From NCBI GenBank assembly GCA_026545225.1, contig CM048847.1, positions 10,224,501 through 10,288,500 on the forward strand: 64,000 nt of DNA. Reading direction: 5' to 3'. Shown piece by piece: positions 10,657 to 21,912 of this stretch. This DNA is from Cornus controversa. Its lineage: Eukaryota; Streptophyta; Magnoliopsida; Cornales; Cornaceae. The position numbers were made by a program, and so were the translations under genes. Position 1 is the first letter of the stretch. Each line of letters starts with the position of its first letter. The notes below the pieces were generated by a model. That model was not told where the DNA came from and made no database searches. It saw only the letters and a list, made by a program, of their open reading frames with translations.

Positions 10657-12139
10657 TGTTACCCAAGTGTTAACCCTAGAGGGGGGGTGAATAGGGTCAA
10701 TGACAAACTATAACAATTTTTCATTAATTTAAATTGCAAGAACAAATCTAAAGAAAAGCAATAGTGAAATGAGAAAATTGAAATTGATGCACAAAGATTA
10801 AGAGAGAGAGTTAGAGATAATCAAACACAAGTGACGCAAGATGTAGTGTGGTTCGGAATCCCCTACTCCATGACTCAGGATCCCTCTTGAGATTTTCCCA
10901 AATCCACTAAGGCTTCTCTTTTCGGGTGGAGAGCAAACCTTTACAATGATTACAAGTTTCTTCCTTTTCTTGCTAAATGAAGTCCTTCACCTAGTCTTCT
11001 AGAGATTGGAGTACAATAAATGATATCTCTCAAAGATAAATGCTCAAATTTTAGCTTACATTATAGCAATAAATGAATCTCAAGTTTGAAGCTCAAATCT
11101 TTGTTTCAATAGGATGAGATGAGTAAATGATGATCAAGAAGTTTATGATTGGTGTCTCTTAGTCATAAATGCAGAACAAGACTCATATATATGGTCTATT
11201 TCAAAAATATAGTTGTTGGGGGTGGTTGGGCAACATTAAATGCAGTAAAATAGTCGTTCAGATATATTCCCGTAAAGTCAGTCGACTTATGCATTTGAAT
11301 TAGTCAACTGATTTACACCTCTGAAAATGCCTAAAACATTCTGTCTAAATATTGGTTGATAGATGTGTATTAGTCGACTGATAGAAAGAATTTTCTTTGA
11401 AATAATTCCAAGCTATAAGTCAACTGATGCATTTGAATTAGTCGACTGATTTACCCTTCTAGAAATGTCAAAAATGCTCTATTCAAATTAGTCGACTGAT
11501 AGAAGTGAATAAATCGACTCATCGAAAGTACTTATCTCAAAAATCATTTCAATGCATAAGTCGACTGATGCATTTGAATTAGTCGACTGGTTTACCTCTC
11601 TAAAAATGTCAAAAATGTTCTGTCCAAATTAGTCGATTGATAGAAGTGAATAAGTCGACTGATTTATGCTCAATATTAAAAAAATAGATTTTTGACACCC
11701 AAAAAAAGCCTAAAACATTAAGGACTTCAAAGATGTGATTCAATGTGATCAAGTCCTATTATTAAGAGGCTAAGGACCAATATGAAATGTAAGAATGATA
11801 TGCACATGGTTTTAAAAACTTGTTTTTGAGAAATTGAGCTTCAAGCAAGATATTCAAATAAGTTTTACAAAATTACCTAATCTCTCACCATTTCCTAACT
11901 ACCCCAATTCTTCTTTGATTGGCATGATTCTTCAAGCTTGATGTGCCAACTTAATTTCAATGGGATGAGTTCTTTTGATCATATCATATTCAATGATTTA
12001 TCCTCGTTATAAGTGCTATCTTGAATAGATCATTGTTTTAAGCAATCACTTAGTGAAAATGTTAGAACCTAACACCATTAATAGTTTGTTATCATCAAAA
12101 TTACAAGATTGCCCTTTGATTAAAACCTTTGGGTCAACA
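10657..12139 (-). repeat. 5' LTR of the SIRE-like element
   Basis: This 1483-bp copy matches 573-2089. Its word array runs at about 11282-11665, and several words are better preserved than in the other copy. Scattered substitutions between the copies, including CG to CA/TG changes in the words, indicate an old insertion. Confidence 0.93.
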
Positions 12140-12144
12140 ATACG

Positions 12145-13000
12145 AGAATACCTCCCCAGTGGAGTCGCCAAAATGTAGGGGTTCTTTATTAATAACCGTA
12201 AAATATATAAATGGTGAGGCATCACTCACAACATGACAGAGATTTGAGGTGGACTGAGAGAGGTGGAAGCTTAGGCAAACTTGAGAGAGAGAGAGAAAGA
12301 AGATGGCCATGCTCATATAAATCGTTGACTCCTTGATGAAGGATGAGAAATTATAGAGAAAGCATGGGTGTGAGAGAGCATGAAAGCTCTTCTCCTTTTT
12401 TTTTTTTTTGATCGTCTAGAGAGCAGAGAGTTCAATGTGTCTAAAAACTCCCCCTTTCTTGGCTTTGGACAATGTCCTTTTATAGGCTAAGAGTAAGATG
12501 GTGATGTACATCACATAAAATGTGGATTTTTTAACACAATAATTCAAAGAGATAAATTTCTCCAATAATTATAAAGCAGTGTTAATTAAAATGAAGACAA
12601 GTTGTACGGGAGTCAAAATGGTGTTTCTCTCTCAACAAGTTCGGTCGAGGGTCGACTCGACGGACCCTGGACTTCAGCCACCAAACCAAGTACCTCATCA
12701 AATTCTAGGTATTCCTAAGTCATGCTCCCAACTCAGGTCTTCAAGTTTTCAGTCTGATGACGTCGTATGTGCCACGTAATTTGTATGTTGACAATTTGAC
12801 CAAGCTAAGTGGGCCGTTGTTGATGATATGGTGTTGCCATGTAACTTGCATGTTGACTATTTGACCAAGATAAGTGGGTCGTTGTTGATGATGTGGCGTT
12901 GCTATGTAACTTGCATGTTGACTATAGTTTTTGGTGGTTCAATTACAAAATTTGAACATTAATTAAGCGGTAGTGGTTGGGCAATTGAATTTAAATCATA
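12145..13000 (-). mobile_element. Tat-type LTR end with primer-binding site (fragment)
   Basis: On the minus strand a sequence ending CCCCTACA is followed after TTT by TGGCGACTCCACTGGGGA (12153-12170), a primer-site type known from Tat/Ogre elements. LTR sequence therefore starts at 12174 and runs to the right. A minus-strand TATA-like box (CCTATAAAAG) lies near 12480. The outer LTR boundary is not resolved; 13000 is approximate. The SIRE element inserted just inside this element's internal region. Confidence 0.55.
12771..12965. repeat. 65-bp tandem repeat, about 2.5 copies
   Basis: Units beginning GCCACGTAATTTG, GCCATGTAACTTG and GCTATGTAACTTG start at 12771, 12836 and 12901, exactly 65 bp apart. 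Each contains CATGTTGACTATTTGACCAAG or a close variant. It lies in the presumed Tat LTR. Confidence 0.85.
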
Positions 13001-13369
13001 CTAATATTGTCTCTGTTTCCTAACTAAATTTATATGAAGATGCCCTGGACAGAAATGTTTTGAATACGTAAGTCAATAAAAACTCTCAATTTTTCCTTAT
13101 AATAAAAAATAACAACTTATCATTGCTTTAGGATGGCAGGGGGTACGGTACCCAAAGTATCCAATATTTTCTCGTCCCAGACACATCCTGAATAAATGGT
13201 GATAATTATTGATTGGAAAGTGGAGTTTCACATTACAAAGTTCCTTTTCGTTAGGGATTGTGTCTCAAATTTCCATTGTAATTAAGTTTCTATTTTAGAG
13301 TTGTAATTTATTGAATAATTTCTTATTAGACATATCTTGGGCTTCAAGTAATTGTAATTTTTGTCCAAC

Positions 13370-13829
13370 AAGGAACTATGTTTGGAACTTTATAAATGGA
13401 TGTTGAATTGATCGGAGAAAGTAAAGAAGAAAAGAGAACGGAGCAGTGAGTGAGAAAAGAAGAGTGGGTGAGTAGAAAATTAGAGAGATGTAGCCTTATG
13501 AAAATTGGTGAATGTGTGAGTACAGATAATGAACAAGTCTTGGGACAAGTCAGATGATGTTCATTTTTAAGATGGGGCATGATGATAGATGATGAAGAAG
13601 GTGATCATGAGTGAGTGTTAGTGATGTGATTTCTCATGAGATAGAGTTTGTTGAGTGTTTATATTCTACCATTGTACACTTTTTTTCTTTCATGATAGTG
13701 AAATTTCTTCTCTCCGTAGATGTAGGCGGGGTAGGGCCGAACCACATAAAATATTGTGTTTTCTTTGTGAGCTATGTTTTGATTTGCTTCCACTGTGCCG
13801 AACGAAGGGAGGTGGAGTAATTCCCAACA
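13370..13829 (+). mobile_element. copia LTR tail, probably a solo or truncated LTR
   Basis: A TATA-like box (ACTTTATAAATGG near 13388) is followed by a purine-rich leader. The sequence then runs CTCCGTAGATGTAGGC, GCCGAACCAC, a TTGTGTTTTCTTTGTG block and the end TTCCCAACA. This R/U5 arrangement is common in plant copia LTRs. No primer site follows and I could not find the left boundary, so the start is approximate. Confidence 0.45.
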
Positions 13830-13841
13830 CTTTTAACATCT

Positions 13842-14075
13842 GAAGTTCCAAACTTATACGGGTAATTTAATGGTTAAGGGGTCATGGGGTGGGACATAAA
13901 TTCGGACGTCCTGAGTTTGGCTCTCAAAGGTGCAAAAACACCTAGATTTAAATTATATGTCTGGTTTGCGGGTGACCGCACATATCCGAAATTTATCTTA
14001 CAAGCTTGTGTACCAACTAGGTTCGAAGGATTCCACGTTTTCAAAAAAATAAATAGTAAATAAAAATAAAATAAA
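13842..14075 (+). mobile_element. tRNA-derived SINE
   Basis: The unit has an A-box-like TAATGGTTAAGG at about 13869 and a B-box-like GAGTTTGGCTC at about 13912. It ends in an A-rich tail (about 14041-14075). AACATCT occurs on both sides (13835-13841 and 14076-14082) and is a likely 7-bp target duplication. The SINE head may start near 13860 rather than directly at the duplication. Lack of coding sequence and the pol III-type boxes support the call. Confidence 0.65.
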
Positions 14076-14082
14076 AACATCT

Positions 14083-15520
14083 AAGTACTGTGATGGAGGG
14101 TTGATCAACTATAACTCAAATTAGCATAGTACAATGAAATGGTCTAATCAGGATCTGAATTTAATAGGTCAAACAAACCCGTATTTTTGGTAAAAATATG
14201 ATAGATTGTTTGCGATTGAATGAACATAACCAACCCATCTTTTAAAATTCAGTATACCTAATTTTTAGTTAAATTGGTGCATGCGGTGCTCTAGTTAAGG
14301 TATTTCATGGAGAAATCATTGAGAGAGTGAACCCAGCAGTGGTTCTCTTGATGTTTGAACAACGAAAGAGGGCCATAGACAGGATTACCTCTGCCATTTT
14401 ACGCCCACTCAAAGCAAATCACTGACTAAAGTCTTCCCTTAAATGAATTCATATTTTGCCATGCGGCTTTATCTATATATACTTGAATTATTCCCATGCA
14501 TGTTCATAAGGAGCTAGTTTGAAAAAGGTTCAACAGGCTGTTTACCTATTTATAAACTTGTTTGATCTTCCGAAAAAAAAAAAGACAACACAATATTTTA
14601 TTTTCTTCCAATTTTAAGACTATTTATGTAAAAAATAAAACATTAAGCCCTACATAGGATGATCAGGTTACCATTTAATTTTCTCCTACATAGTTAAAAA
14701 TATTTTAACATGAATCATATTATATAAAAAAGTGATGCAAATCATCAAATGCAGAAGATGGTGATCAGAGAACAATTCACTTAGGGCAACAAAAACTATA
14801 GCCACGTACATGCAAAGCTTTTAATTTCTGCACTGCATGTAGATTTCTTTTTCGCTTCCCCTTTTTTTCAAAGAGGTTTGGGTACGTGAGATAGACACGT
14901 AAAAGCAATGTAGTTGAGATCATTGTGAAAGAAATGAATGAGAATTAAAATCTTTTGTCCATTTCAATTCTTTCCATTTGTACTTTTGTATGACTCTTGA
15001 GTACGTAAAACTTCAGCTGTCCAGCACTGAGATAAATTCAAAGGGATGATGCTAAGAACTGAAAAGTTGTCTGAATCCATGCAAAGTAGTGAAACTTTGT
15101 CAACGTAGTTTTCTTTTTCTGTGGAAGCATTCTAGCTCTATCAAGCTACTTTGTTAAAAAATTGGATTATTTTACATACAATATTAGACTTAGAGTTGCA
15201 GTGAGATTATAGTGTATAAATTAACTAGCTTGTTTCTTGCACTCTCTGTAGACTGTTATGTGAACAATACTATGGCCTCTCTTAATCTCTCTCTTATACA
15301 CACAAAAGAGAGAGAACCCAAGTAACAAAATGACGTATAAGTTAGTTGAGAGTTGTAGTGCAATAATTAATATGGCAGTGGCCTTAAGCACCCTTTTTGT
15401 CAAGGCGAGTTGAAAGTTCCTTCCATTGCCCATCACCTCACCCCGCACACACACGGAGACGGCCACAGAGAGAGAGATTTTCCACCCAACTGAATGCATT
15501 TATTGTCCTCCTTACCCTAT
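14083..15520. other. upstream region of the glycine-rich protein gene
   Basis: No gene or clear mobile element is visible in this AT-rich stretch. The last 300 bp include ACAC/AGAG-rich sequence (15430-15480). The region probably holds the promoter of the gene at 15618. Confidence 0.5.
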
Positions 15521-15523
15521 TCC

Positions 15524-15531
15524 TATAAATA
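15524..15531 (+). promoter_or_regulatory. TATA box of the glycine-rich protein gene
   Basis: TATAAATA sits 94 bp before the start codon. A start site about 30 bp downstream would leave a 5' leader of roughly 60 bases without an upstream ATG in good context. Confidence 0.7.
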
Positions 15532-15617
15532 CCACTAGCCATTGATCACAAACATGCAGCAAACGAGCATTGCTAGTCATCAACCTATATACTCTCAGTT
15601 CCCATTTTGAGTGAAAT

Positions 15618-16853
15618 ATGGGGCAGTTTATTAAGCATGCTGGAGTGCTTATTGTAATGTCGTTGATGGTGCTGTTTGTAGTGGGGATAGCAGGACGGAA
15701 AATTGAGAAAGAGACCATTGCTGATGCTGATTCTGATTCTGGAAAAGGTGGAGGAGGTTATGGTGGTGGTGTAGGTGGAGGTGCAGGGGGTGGGAAAGGT
15801 GGTGGCGGAGGAGAAGGTGGTGGTATTGGTGAAGGCGGTGGTGCTGGTGGAGGTGGTGGTGTTGGTGGAGGCGGTGAGTATGGAGGTGGTCAGGGTGGCA
15901 GTGTAGGAGGAGGTGGTGGGGGAGAATACGGCGGTGCTGCTGGAGGTGGAAAAGGGGAGGGAGGTGGTGGCACTGGGGGAGGATACGGCGGTGGCGCTGG
16001 AGGTGGAGGAGGTGGCGAGGAAAGTGGTGGGGGAGAATATGGTGGTGGCGCTGGAGGTGGAAAAGGTGGTGGTGGAGGTGAAGGGGGAAGTGGAGGAGGA
16101 TCTGGTGGTGCTGCTGGGGGAGGATACGGTGGTGGCGCTGGAGGGGGAAAAGGTGGAGGAGGTGGCAAGGGAGGTGGTGGGGGAACTGGAGGAGGATCTG
16201 GTGGTGGTGCTGGGGGAGGATACGGTGGTGGTGCTGGAGGGGGAAAAGGTGGAGGAGGTGGCAAGGGAGGTGGTGGGGGAACTGGAGGAGGATCTGGTGG
16301 TGGTGCTGAGGGAGGATACGGTGGTGGCGCTGGAGGTGGAAAAGGTGGTGGAGTAGGTGGGGGAACTGGAGGAGGGTCTGGTGGTGGTGCTGGGGGAGGA
16401 TACGGTGGTGGCGCTGGAGGTGGGAAAGGTGGAGGAGGTGGCAAGGGAGGTGGTGGGGGAACTGGAGGAGGATCTGGTGGTGGTGCTGAGGGAGGATACG
16501 GTGGTGGTGCTGGAGGGGGAAAAGGTGGAGGAGGTGGCAAGGGAGGTGGTGGGGGAACTGGAGGAGGATCTGGTGGTGGTGCTGAGGGAGGATACGGTAG
16601 TGGCGCTGGAGGTGGAAAAGGTGGTGGAGTAGGTGGGGGAACTGGAGGAGGGTCTGGTGGTGGTGCTGGGGGAGGATACGGTGGTGGCGCTGGAGGTGGT
16701 AAAGGTGGAGGAGGTGGCAAGGGAGGTGGTGGGGGAACTGGAGGAGGGTCTGGTGGTGGTGTTGGGGGAGGATACGGCAGTGGTTCTGGAGGTGGTGGAG
16801 GCGGCAAGGGAGGTGGTGGAGGATATGGTGGAGGGGATGGTGGTGGATTTTAA
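15618..16853 (+). CDS. secreted glycine-rich structural protein, 411 aa
   Basis: An uninterrupted single-exon frame starts MGQFIKHAGVLIVMSLMVLF, a short basic head with a hydrophobic core that looks like a signal peptide (residues 1-26). A short acidic stretch (ETIADADSDSGKG) follows, then a domain to the C-terminus dominated by Gly with interspersed Ala, Tyr, Lys, Ser, Thr and Glu. The order and composition match plant glycine-rich cell-wall proteins, which are exported and thought to reinforce walls; this role is inferred from family resemblance. A TATA box (15524) and a poly(A) signal (16960) frame the gene. It is the only intact-looking host gene in the window. The antisense Pro-rich frames are mirror images of the GGN codons. 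I do not assign a gene symbol. Confidence 0.88.
   Translation: MGQFIKHAGVLIVMSLMVLFVVGIAGRKIEKETIADADSDSGKGGGGYGGGVGGGAGGGKGGGGGEGGGIGEGGGAGGGGGVGGGGEYGGGQGGSVGGGGGGEYGGAAGGGKGEGGGGTGGGYGGGAGGGGGGEESGGGEYGGGAGGGKGGGGGEGGSGGGSGGAAGGGYGGGAGGGKGGGGGKGGGGGTGGGSGGGAGGGYGGGAGGGKGGGGGKGGGGGTGGGSGGGAEGGYGGGAGGGKGGGVGGGTGGGSGGGAGGGYGGGAGGGKGGGGGKGGGGGTGGGSGGGAEGGYGGGAGGGKGGGGGKGGGGGTGGGSGGGAEGGYGSGAGGGKGGGVGGGTGGGSGGGAGGGYGGGAGGGKGGGGGKGGGGGTGGGSGGGVGGGYGSGSGGGGGGKGGGGGYGGGDGGGF
16182..16829 (+). repeat. in-frame 96/84-bp repeats in the glycine-rich gene
   Basis: Units start with the GTGGGSGGGA block at 16182, 16278, 16362, 16458, 16554, 16638 and 16734. Spacing is 96, 84, 96, 96, 84, 96 bp, so 32- or 28-residue modules. 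The long form carries KGGGGGKGGGG and the short form KGGGVGG. A higher-order duplication (96+84+96) is visible. Confidence 0.9.
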
Positions 16854-16959
16854 TTCAAAATGTCGGACTTTAAGCATAATACAAGCTATGTTCGTGCATG
16901 GCTGTCACAAGTTTTAATGTTTATGTTGTACGTATTAGTAGCAGTTTAATGAAATAGTG

Positions 16960-16965
16960 AATAAA
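16960..16965 (+). terminator. poly(A) signal of the glycine-rich gene
   Basis: AATAAA lies 107 bp past the stop codon in AT-rich DNA, a suitable near-upstream element for cleavage. Confidence 0.55.
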
Positions 16966-17040
16966 AAATTATCTATGTAACCTTCTGCAATGTTATGAAT
17001 GATAGATCCTTATGTTTTCTACGTTTAACAATATATACAA

Positions 17041-17205
17041 TAGAGTAATGATAGATAGGCCGATCGAATTTAGTCCGATTTTTGTTTTATGTGAGTGGGG
17101 TAGTGGGTCCCACATATGACATCATATCATGTGTGGGGCCCACCACCCCACTCACATAAAAAAATATCGGACTAAGTTCGATCGGACATAATATCATTAT
17201 TCTAT
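17041..17205. mobile_element. 165-bp foldback MITE
   Basis: The whole unit is one near-perfect inverted repeat. The left arm (TAATGATAG, CCGATCGAA, TTTAGTCCGAT, ATGTGAGTGGGGTAGTGGG) is mirrored on the right down to a short loop at about 17120. No coding sequence fits. The terminal duplication is unclear because the flanks are AT-rich. Confidence 0.75.
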
Positions 17206-17272
17206 ATAATATTAGACAATACTAGTTTTGACTCATCGGATGTATCTTTCGTGCCGACTAGGATATATGATA

Positions 17273-17536
17273 CTCCCTCAGTCCCATAATTCTTGGAATG
17301 TTTGGGGAATCCAACTTTTTATGATGGGACCCACTTTTTTGTGTGATAATGAATGAATTTACATTTTAGTCCTTGTTTAAAAATTAGTACTATTATTATA
17401 TGGTGGGCCCAACTTTTAGGATAGTAGAGTTTGAGAAGGGTAGTTTAAGAATTATATAATCCATTTTAAGAAATGGACATATATTTTGGGACATCCCAAA
17501 AAGAAATAGTGGACTAAAATTATGGGATGGAGGGAG
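17273..17536. mobile_element. Stowaway-type (Tc1/mariner) MITE, 264 bp
   Basis: Ends read CTCCCTCAGTCCCATAATT and, inverted, CTCCCTCCATCCCATAATT, flanked by TA on both sides (17271-17272, 17537-17538). These termini and the TA target are diagnostic of plant Stowaway elements. Confidence 0.93.
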
Positions 17537-17538
17537 TA

Positions 17539-18600
17539 CAATAGTTGGGATAGATTCTGGTTATGTTATATAATTGCACACTATTTAAAACTTTACTATT
17601 TTTTATATAGCAAAATGATTAAAGACAACGAAAATCTTCCTAAAATATTAATGCAGTGAAGTACTAATTTTACTAGATATAATACGATAGCATCACCCAT
17701 TTTGGCACAATGAAAACTTTAAACGTCGACACCTTCCTTTTTGGGTGCAGGGAGATACAATCAAGCCAAATAATTGGTGCTATAGTGAATCATTTTTTCA
17801 CAAACTTCTGTAACAACCAAAACATTTTCCCAAATACATGAAGTCATTGACATGGATGCTATTTTTCCATTAACTCTATTTAAGGCCATGCTTATGTGAA
17901 AACACAAATTCAAGAGATACAAAAAAGTGAACATACTCTTTTATTAAAGTTACAATCTATTTATTCAATTTTATTTCTACCTATATGTAGATGGAGAAAT
18001 TTAGCCTCTATGTATAACAATGAGTATAGATGAATGATTTGCGGTGGATCCTCACACCTTGTCCTTTCTTTGGGTAGAGCGTAAGTATTTATATTTTGTT
18101 ACCTCAACGTTATACATATTTTTATTTTTATAATGATTTGGGTTACGTGGACTTTGATTTAGCCATCGTATGACTTTTTGACTATTTGGGTTGCCCTGTC
18201 AAAAGCCACGTGTCCCTCGACGTGGCTTGCTTCCTATTGGTGGGACTTTTCCCTCCACACTTTACCCTAAATTATTTTTATTTTCTGTGTGTAGAATTTG
18301 AAAAGGATTTCCCTTGTGGCAGCAGTTACATTTCTATAACCAAATAGTCACTTGCCCTTGAAAATCGCAAAAAAATGATGTCGTGTCGTTAGACGCCGTT
18401 GCTTTGCATCGTATATGACCACGACTCTCTTCTTGAATCACTTCATTGTCATTTCTTGCCTTGCTACTTTGTGAGAAGAAAAAGGAACTTCGAAACTTCA
18501 TACAGGCAGTGCTTCTCATCTCCCTAAGGTCAGTGCCTTTCTCTCTTCTAGTTTTTTCTTTAACTTGCCCCATTTCCCTATACATCGCCATTGGTAGATT
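17539..18600. other. region without recognised gene
   Basis: I see no supported coding sequence or mobile element. The last 250 bp, with CT-rich and TTCTTC-type sequence, may be leader of the gag-like pseudogene that follows. Confidence 0.4.
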
Positions 18601-18619
18601 TGAGAAGGTTAGATAGTTG

Positions 18620-19178
18620 ATATCTTCGAAGATGAGGGGGCCACTTGAAGCTTTGAGGTGTCTGATAGTGGCCAATTAAGACACTGATTCTAGGTACATC
18701 AACTCGGAGGAGGTTGATTCTGTTAGGGTTACGCCGGACTTGGAAAAGGCCATAAAGGATTTTGAGGTTCCAGACAATGTTTCCCTTAGGTTCTACCCTA
18801 TGGATCACAATTTTTGATATGGCCAAGGAATTACTAATGGGGAAGTTCTATTCTTAGTAAAACATCTTTCTACATTTCGTTTCCCTTTACACCCTTTCTA
18901 TCACTTAGTTCTTTGTCACATGAATCTTGCCCCACTTCAAGTAAACCCTAATTTCTTTAGAGTCATTTCCAGTGTCCTGACGCTTAATTCGGAGAGATCA
19001 TTGGAACTAGGTTTTGATGACCTATTAACTTGTTACCAAGTGTGTGTGACAAAAAACGAGAAATGTAGATACCATTTTTATTCTCGGTCTGGAAGATCTT
19101 TATGTCTGGGTCATCCCACCTTTAACAAGGGTTGGAAGGAACAACTTGTTGTCATTGGTGGTAAATGGAGAGTAGCCT
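18620..19178 (+). pseudogene. gag-like 'putative gypsy type transposon' protein, part 1
   Basis: Translation gives YINSEEVDSVRVTPDLEKAI, then FRFPLHPFYHLVLCHMNLAP, then a long open part with HPTFNKGWKEQLVVIGGKW. The PLHPFxxxVLxxxxLAP signature matches the plant domain annotated as 'putative gypsy type transposon' (Transposase_28-like), found in Tat-related gag proteins. In-frame stops occur near 18678 and 18815. The frame is cut at 19178 by a solo LTR and resumes at 21913. Confidence 0.65.
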
Positions 19179-19447
19179 TGTAATACCTCAAAATTTTAGG
19201 ATATTTAATTTGGGGTTTTAACTATTTAAATTGTTCATTTTGTGGTGTTTAAAATGTTTTAGTAAATGTTTGTGAATGTCTGTTCTTGGTTTTGATTTAA
19301 TATAGATGGTTGATTTTTTTTAAATGTTTGTGAAATATTTGCTTTTGATGTAGATTTTTCTTTTAATTAATATGTGGGACTTTGGGCTCATTTTCTTTTA
19401 TTTATTTTTAATTATTGTCGGGTTGGGCTAGACTTTTGGGTTTGGAC

Positions 19448-19490
<43 letters not shown>

Positions 19491-21907
19491 GTGGGCTAAA
19501 TATATTTAGGTTTGTTATTTGAATTATTTAGGGAATTATTTTAATAATTTAAAAAAAAGAAAATCTGGATAAAAATAAGAGAAAAAGAAATTAGGGTTCA
19601 GTCATTTCTACGCACAGAGGGTTTCTATGCACAAACAGGGCGAGAATGGAAGGCGCCGAAAAAAGGAAGAGAATGTGATTTTGCTCAAAATTACAAGGCA
19701 AGTTCAATCTCTTCACTTCCTCTTTGAACTTGTAAATATATATAAATTTTTATATTGTTTGATTTCATGAATATACATGTATATGCATATAGGTTTATGT
19801 ATGATTAAGTTTAACAATTTGGGATTTTTGCTTAATTGCATGTTAAAGAAATTTTCGTTTGATTAAGCATGAATGTATTGTGTTAAACTAGGGTTTCGTT
19901 TCTAATATATAGATTGATAGAAACTAGGGTTTTATTTTTGGAGATATGTATGTTGACCAAAATTTAGGATTTCGTTTATGGAATTTATATGTAGTGAATT
20001 AAATCGTGTTGTATGTATTTACATTTAATTTCTGTGAACAGTGTCGATGTCTAGAATGTTTTGATGAACGAATTTTGACCTCACGAGACTCATTCTCAAT
20101 CAAAAACTGCCTAATAAGAAAAACCCAATAGCATAAGCTATTGAACTATGTCATTTTTCAGCTGCAGACCCTCGTCTAGGTCTCCAAAATTACATTTTTT
20201 CATTCTATAGGAAGACTGCTGAATATTTCAAAAATTTTGTTCGTGGACCAAACGAACTCAGAATTGGCTGAAATTTAATATTTAGTAGTTTTTAATTATT
20301 AGGTTTCTTATGTAATTTTTTTTAGCGATTTCCTTGTGCTGCTAGTTTCCTTTTATTTTAAAGTTTTCGTATGCTGTTAGGATTATGATTCTTTATAATA
20401 AATGCATATATTATGGAGAGCAGATCATGTAACCTATTCAATTATCAAGTTTTTGTGAAAAGTCCAAGATATTAATTTTTTTTTAAAATTTAAAACATTT
20501 TTAAATGTAGAAAATTAGAAAAAAATATTTTAAATTACCGAAAAATTCTAAAAAATTTTCAAAAATTTTAATAGGACCTTTAGAGAGAGGCTATACACAG
20601 AAACCTAGGCTAGAGCTAGGTTTAGAGTTACTTGATGTTTAAATGGAGATGTGGGCTTTATTGTGGGGTTTCTTTTTAATTAATTATATGTTTTTCTTTA
20701 ATTAGTTCTTTGCTTTCATAAATGTTCATGATTAATTATATGATGTTTAGATCAATTTTATGGGATTATGTTAAACTCTGATTACTTTTAAGGCATGTTG
20801 TGTCATATTTAACTGTTTATTAATAAACGTGACGTTAGGATTTTTCTAATTTTAATTAGCATGCTTTTAAGTGTGTTAGATTATTATTTAAAAGTAATAT
20901 CCAGGCATGTCAGGATTGCCTAATACATAAGAAGGTATCTATTCATTATATTTTTGACATGTCAGGATTGCCAGGCATGTCAGGATTGCCTAATACCTAA
21001 TAAGGTATCTATTCATTGTATTTTCAGCATGTCAGGATTGTTAGGCATGTCGGGATTGCCTAATACCTAATAAGGTATCTATACATTATATTTGGCATGT
21101 CAGAATTGTCAGGCATGTCGAGATTGCCTAATTCATAATAAGGTATCTATACATTATATTTGGCATGTCAAGATTACCAGGCATATTGGGATTGCCTAAT
21201 ACCTAATAAGGTATATATACATTATATTTGGCATGTCAGGATTGCCTAAAACCTAATAAGGTATCTTTATATTTTATTTGGTGCATGTCAGGATTGCCTA
21301 ATATCTAATAAGAACATTTCTCGTTATATATGTTCGAGCATGTTAGGATTGTCTCTTGTGTAAACTTAAAATTAGTCTGCACTTGTATTAAGATAACAGA
21401 TGGGTTAGTGTAGTGTGTGGAGCTGCTCTATTCTTGGGTCACAGGTTTAATTGGGGATATGTTTATGAGCTGGTGAGTTATACTTAATTGTATATAAACA
21501 TAAGTTTGGGTTTTTGTAGAAGGATGATTGGTGGAGGCAGGTTAGGTTTACCTAATACTTATTAAGGTATTTGTAAAATATGGAGGAAGGCATGGTAGGA
21601 TTGCTTAGTATCTAATTAGATAAAACTTAGTGTGTCAGGCATTTTAGGATTGCCTAAGTATTCCCTTTTATGGTATTTGGTTAAATGGGTCATTGAGTTA
21701 CGGGACTTCTAAGTTGTATTGTTCTGACTAGTATTATGTTTATTTAATGTTATTTATTATTTCAGTTAGAATTTCCTTTTAGCATTTATAAATCTTTTCT
21801 TTTTTGTCCTTGTATTCTATGCTTGTTTGCTATCAGTTATAGGTATCTCTTATGTTTAATGTATGAGACTGGCCACCTCATATGTGAAATTTTTAGGGGG
21901 TATTTCA
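19179..21907 (+). mobile_element. solo LTR, 2.7 kb
   Basis: It begins TGTAATACCTCAAAATTTTA and ends TTTTTAGGGGGTATTTCA, so the ends are roughly inverted. Flanks AGCCT (19174-19178) and AGCTT (21908-21912) form a target duplication with one mismatch. Removing it rejoins the gag-like frame (KWRVA to SSDKYLIPKK). It holds a TA microsatellite (19451-19482) and the tandem array at 20901-21319. Lineage is not determined. Confidence 0.72.
20901..21319. repeat. GGCATGTCAGGATTGCC tandem array
   Basis: Six to seven units of about 70 bp each contain AGGCATGTCAGGATTGCC, TAATACCTAATAAGGTATCT and a second CATGTCAGGATTG. Later units shorten by losing the second motif. Isolated copies recur at about 21540-21655. 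The motif ends GGCA and TGCC are inverted. Confidence 0.85.
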
Positions 21908-21912
21908 AGCTT

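Larger units (their letters stand above)
573..12139 (-). mobile_element. SIRE-like Ty1/copia retrotransposon, nested and defective
   Basis: The element is bounded by LTRs that begin TGTTACCC and end GTCAACA, and flanked by the perfect 5-bp target duplication ATACG (568-572 and 12140-12144). Reading the minus strand the order is 5' LTR, tRNA-Met-type primer site, gag, protease, integrase, RT remnant, RNase H, an extra ORF, purine tract and 3' LTR. Domain order (integrase before RT) fixes it as copia. RNase H wording such as YSNADFAGCKVDRKSTSG and the env-position ORF fit the SIRE/Maximus lineage. Two later insertions lie inside it: a hAT MITE at 4872-5596 and a solo gypsy LTR at 6723-9151. Without them the element is about 8.4 kb. 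Stops, frameshifts and loss of the RT core make it non-autonomous. Confidence 0.93.

Noticed and set aside
13842-14075. Functional tRNA gene
   Set aside because: A- and B-box-like motifs are present but no cloverleaf can be drawn; the A-rich tail and duplication fit a SINE.
15585-16877. Long antisense frames (Pro-rich and Ser/Thr-rich) opposite the glycine-rich gene
   Set aside because: They are forced by GGN/GGT repeats on the other strand and have no start context or homology.
18334-18826. Minus-strand frames of 82 and 113 residues
   Set aside because: They oppose the plus-strand gag-like domain, which has recognisable motifs; the antisense products have none.
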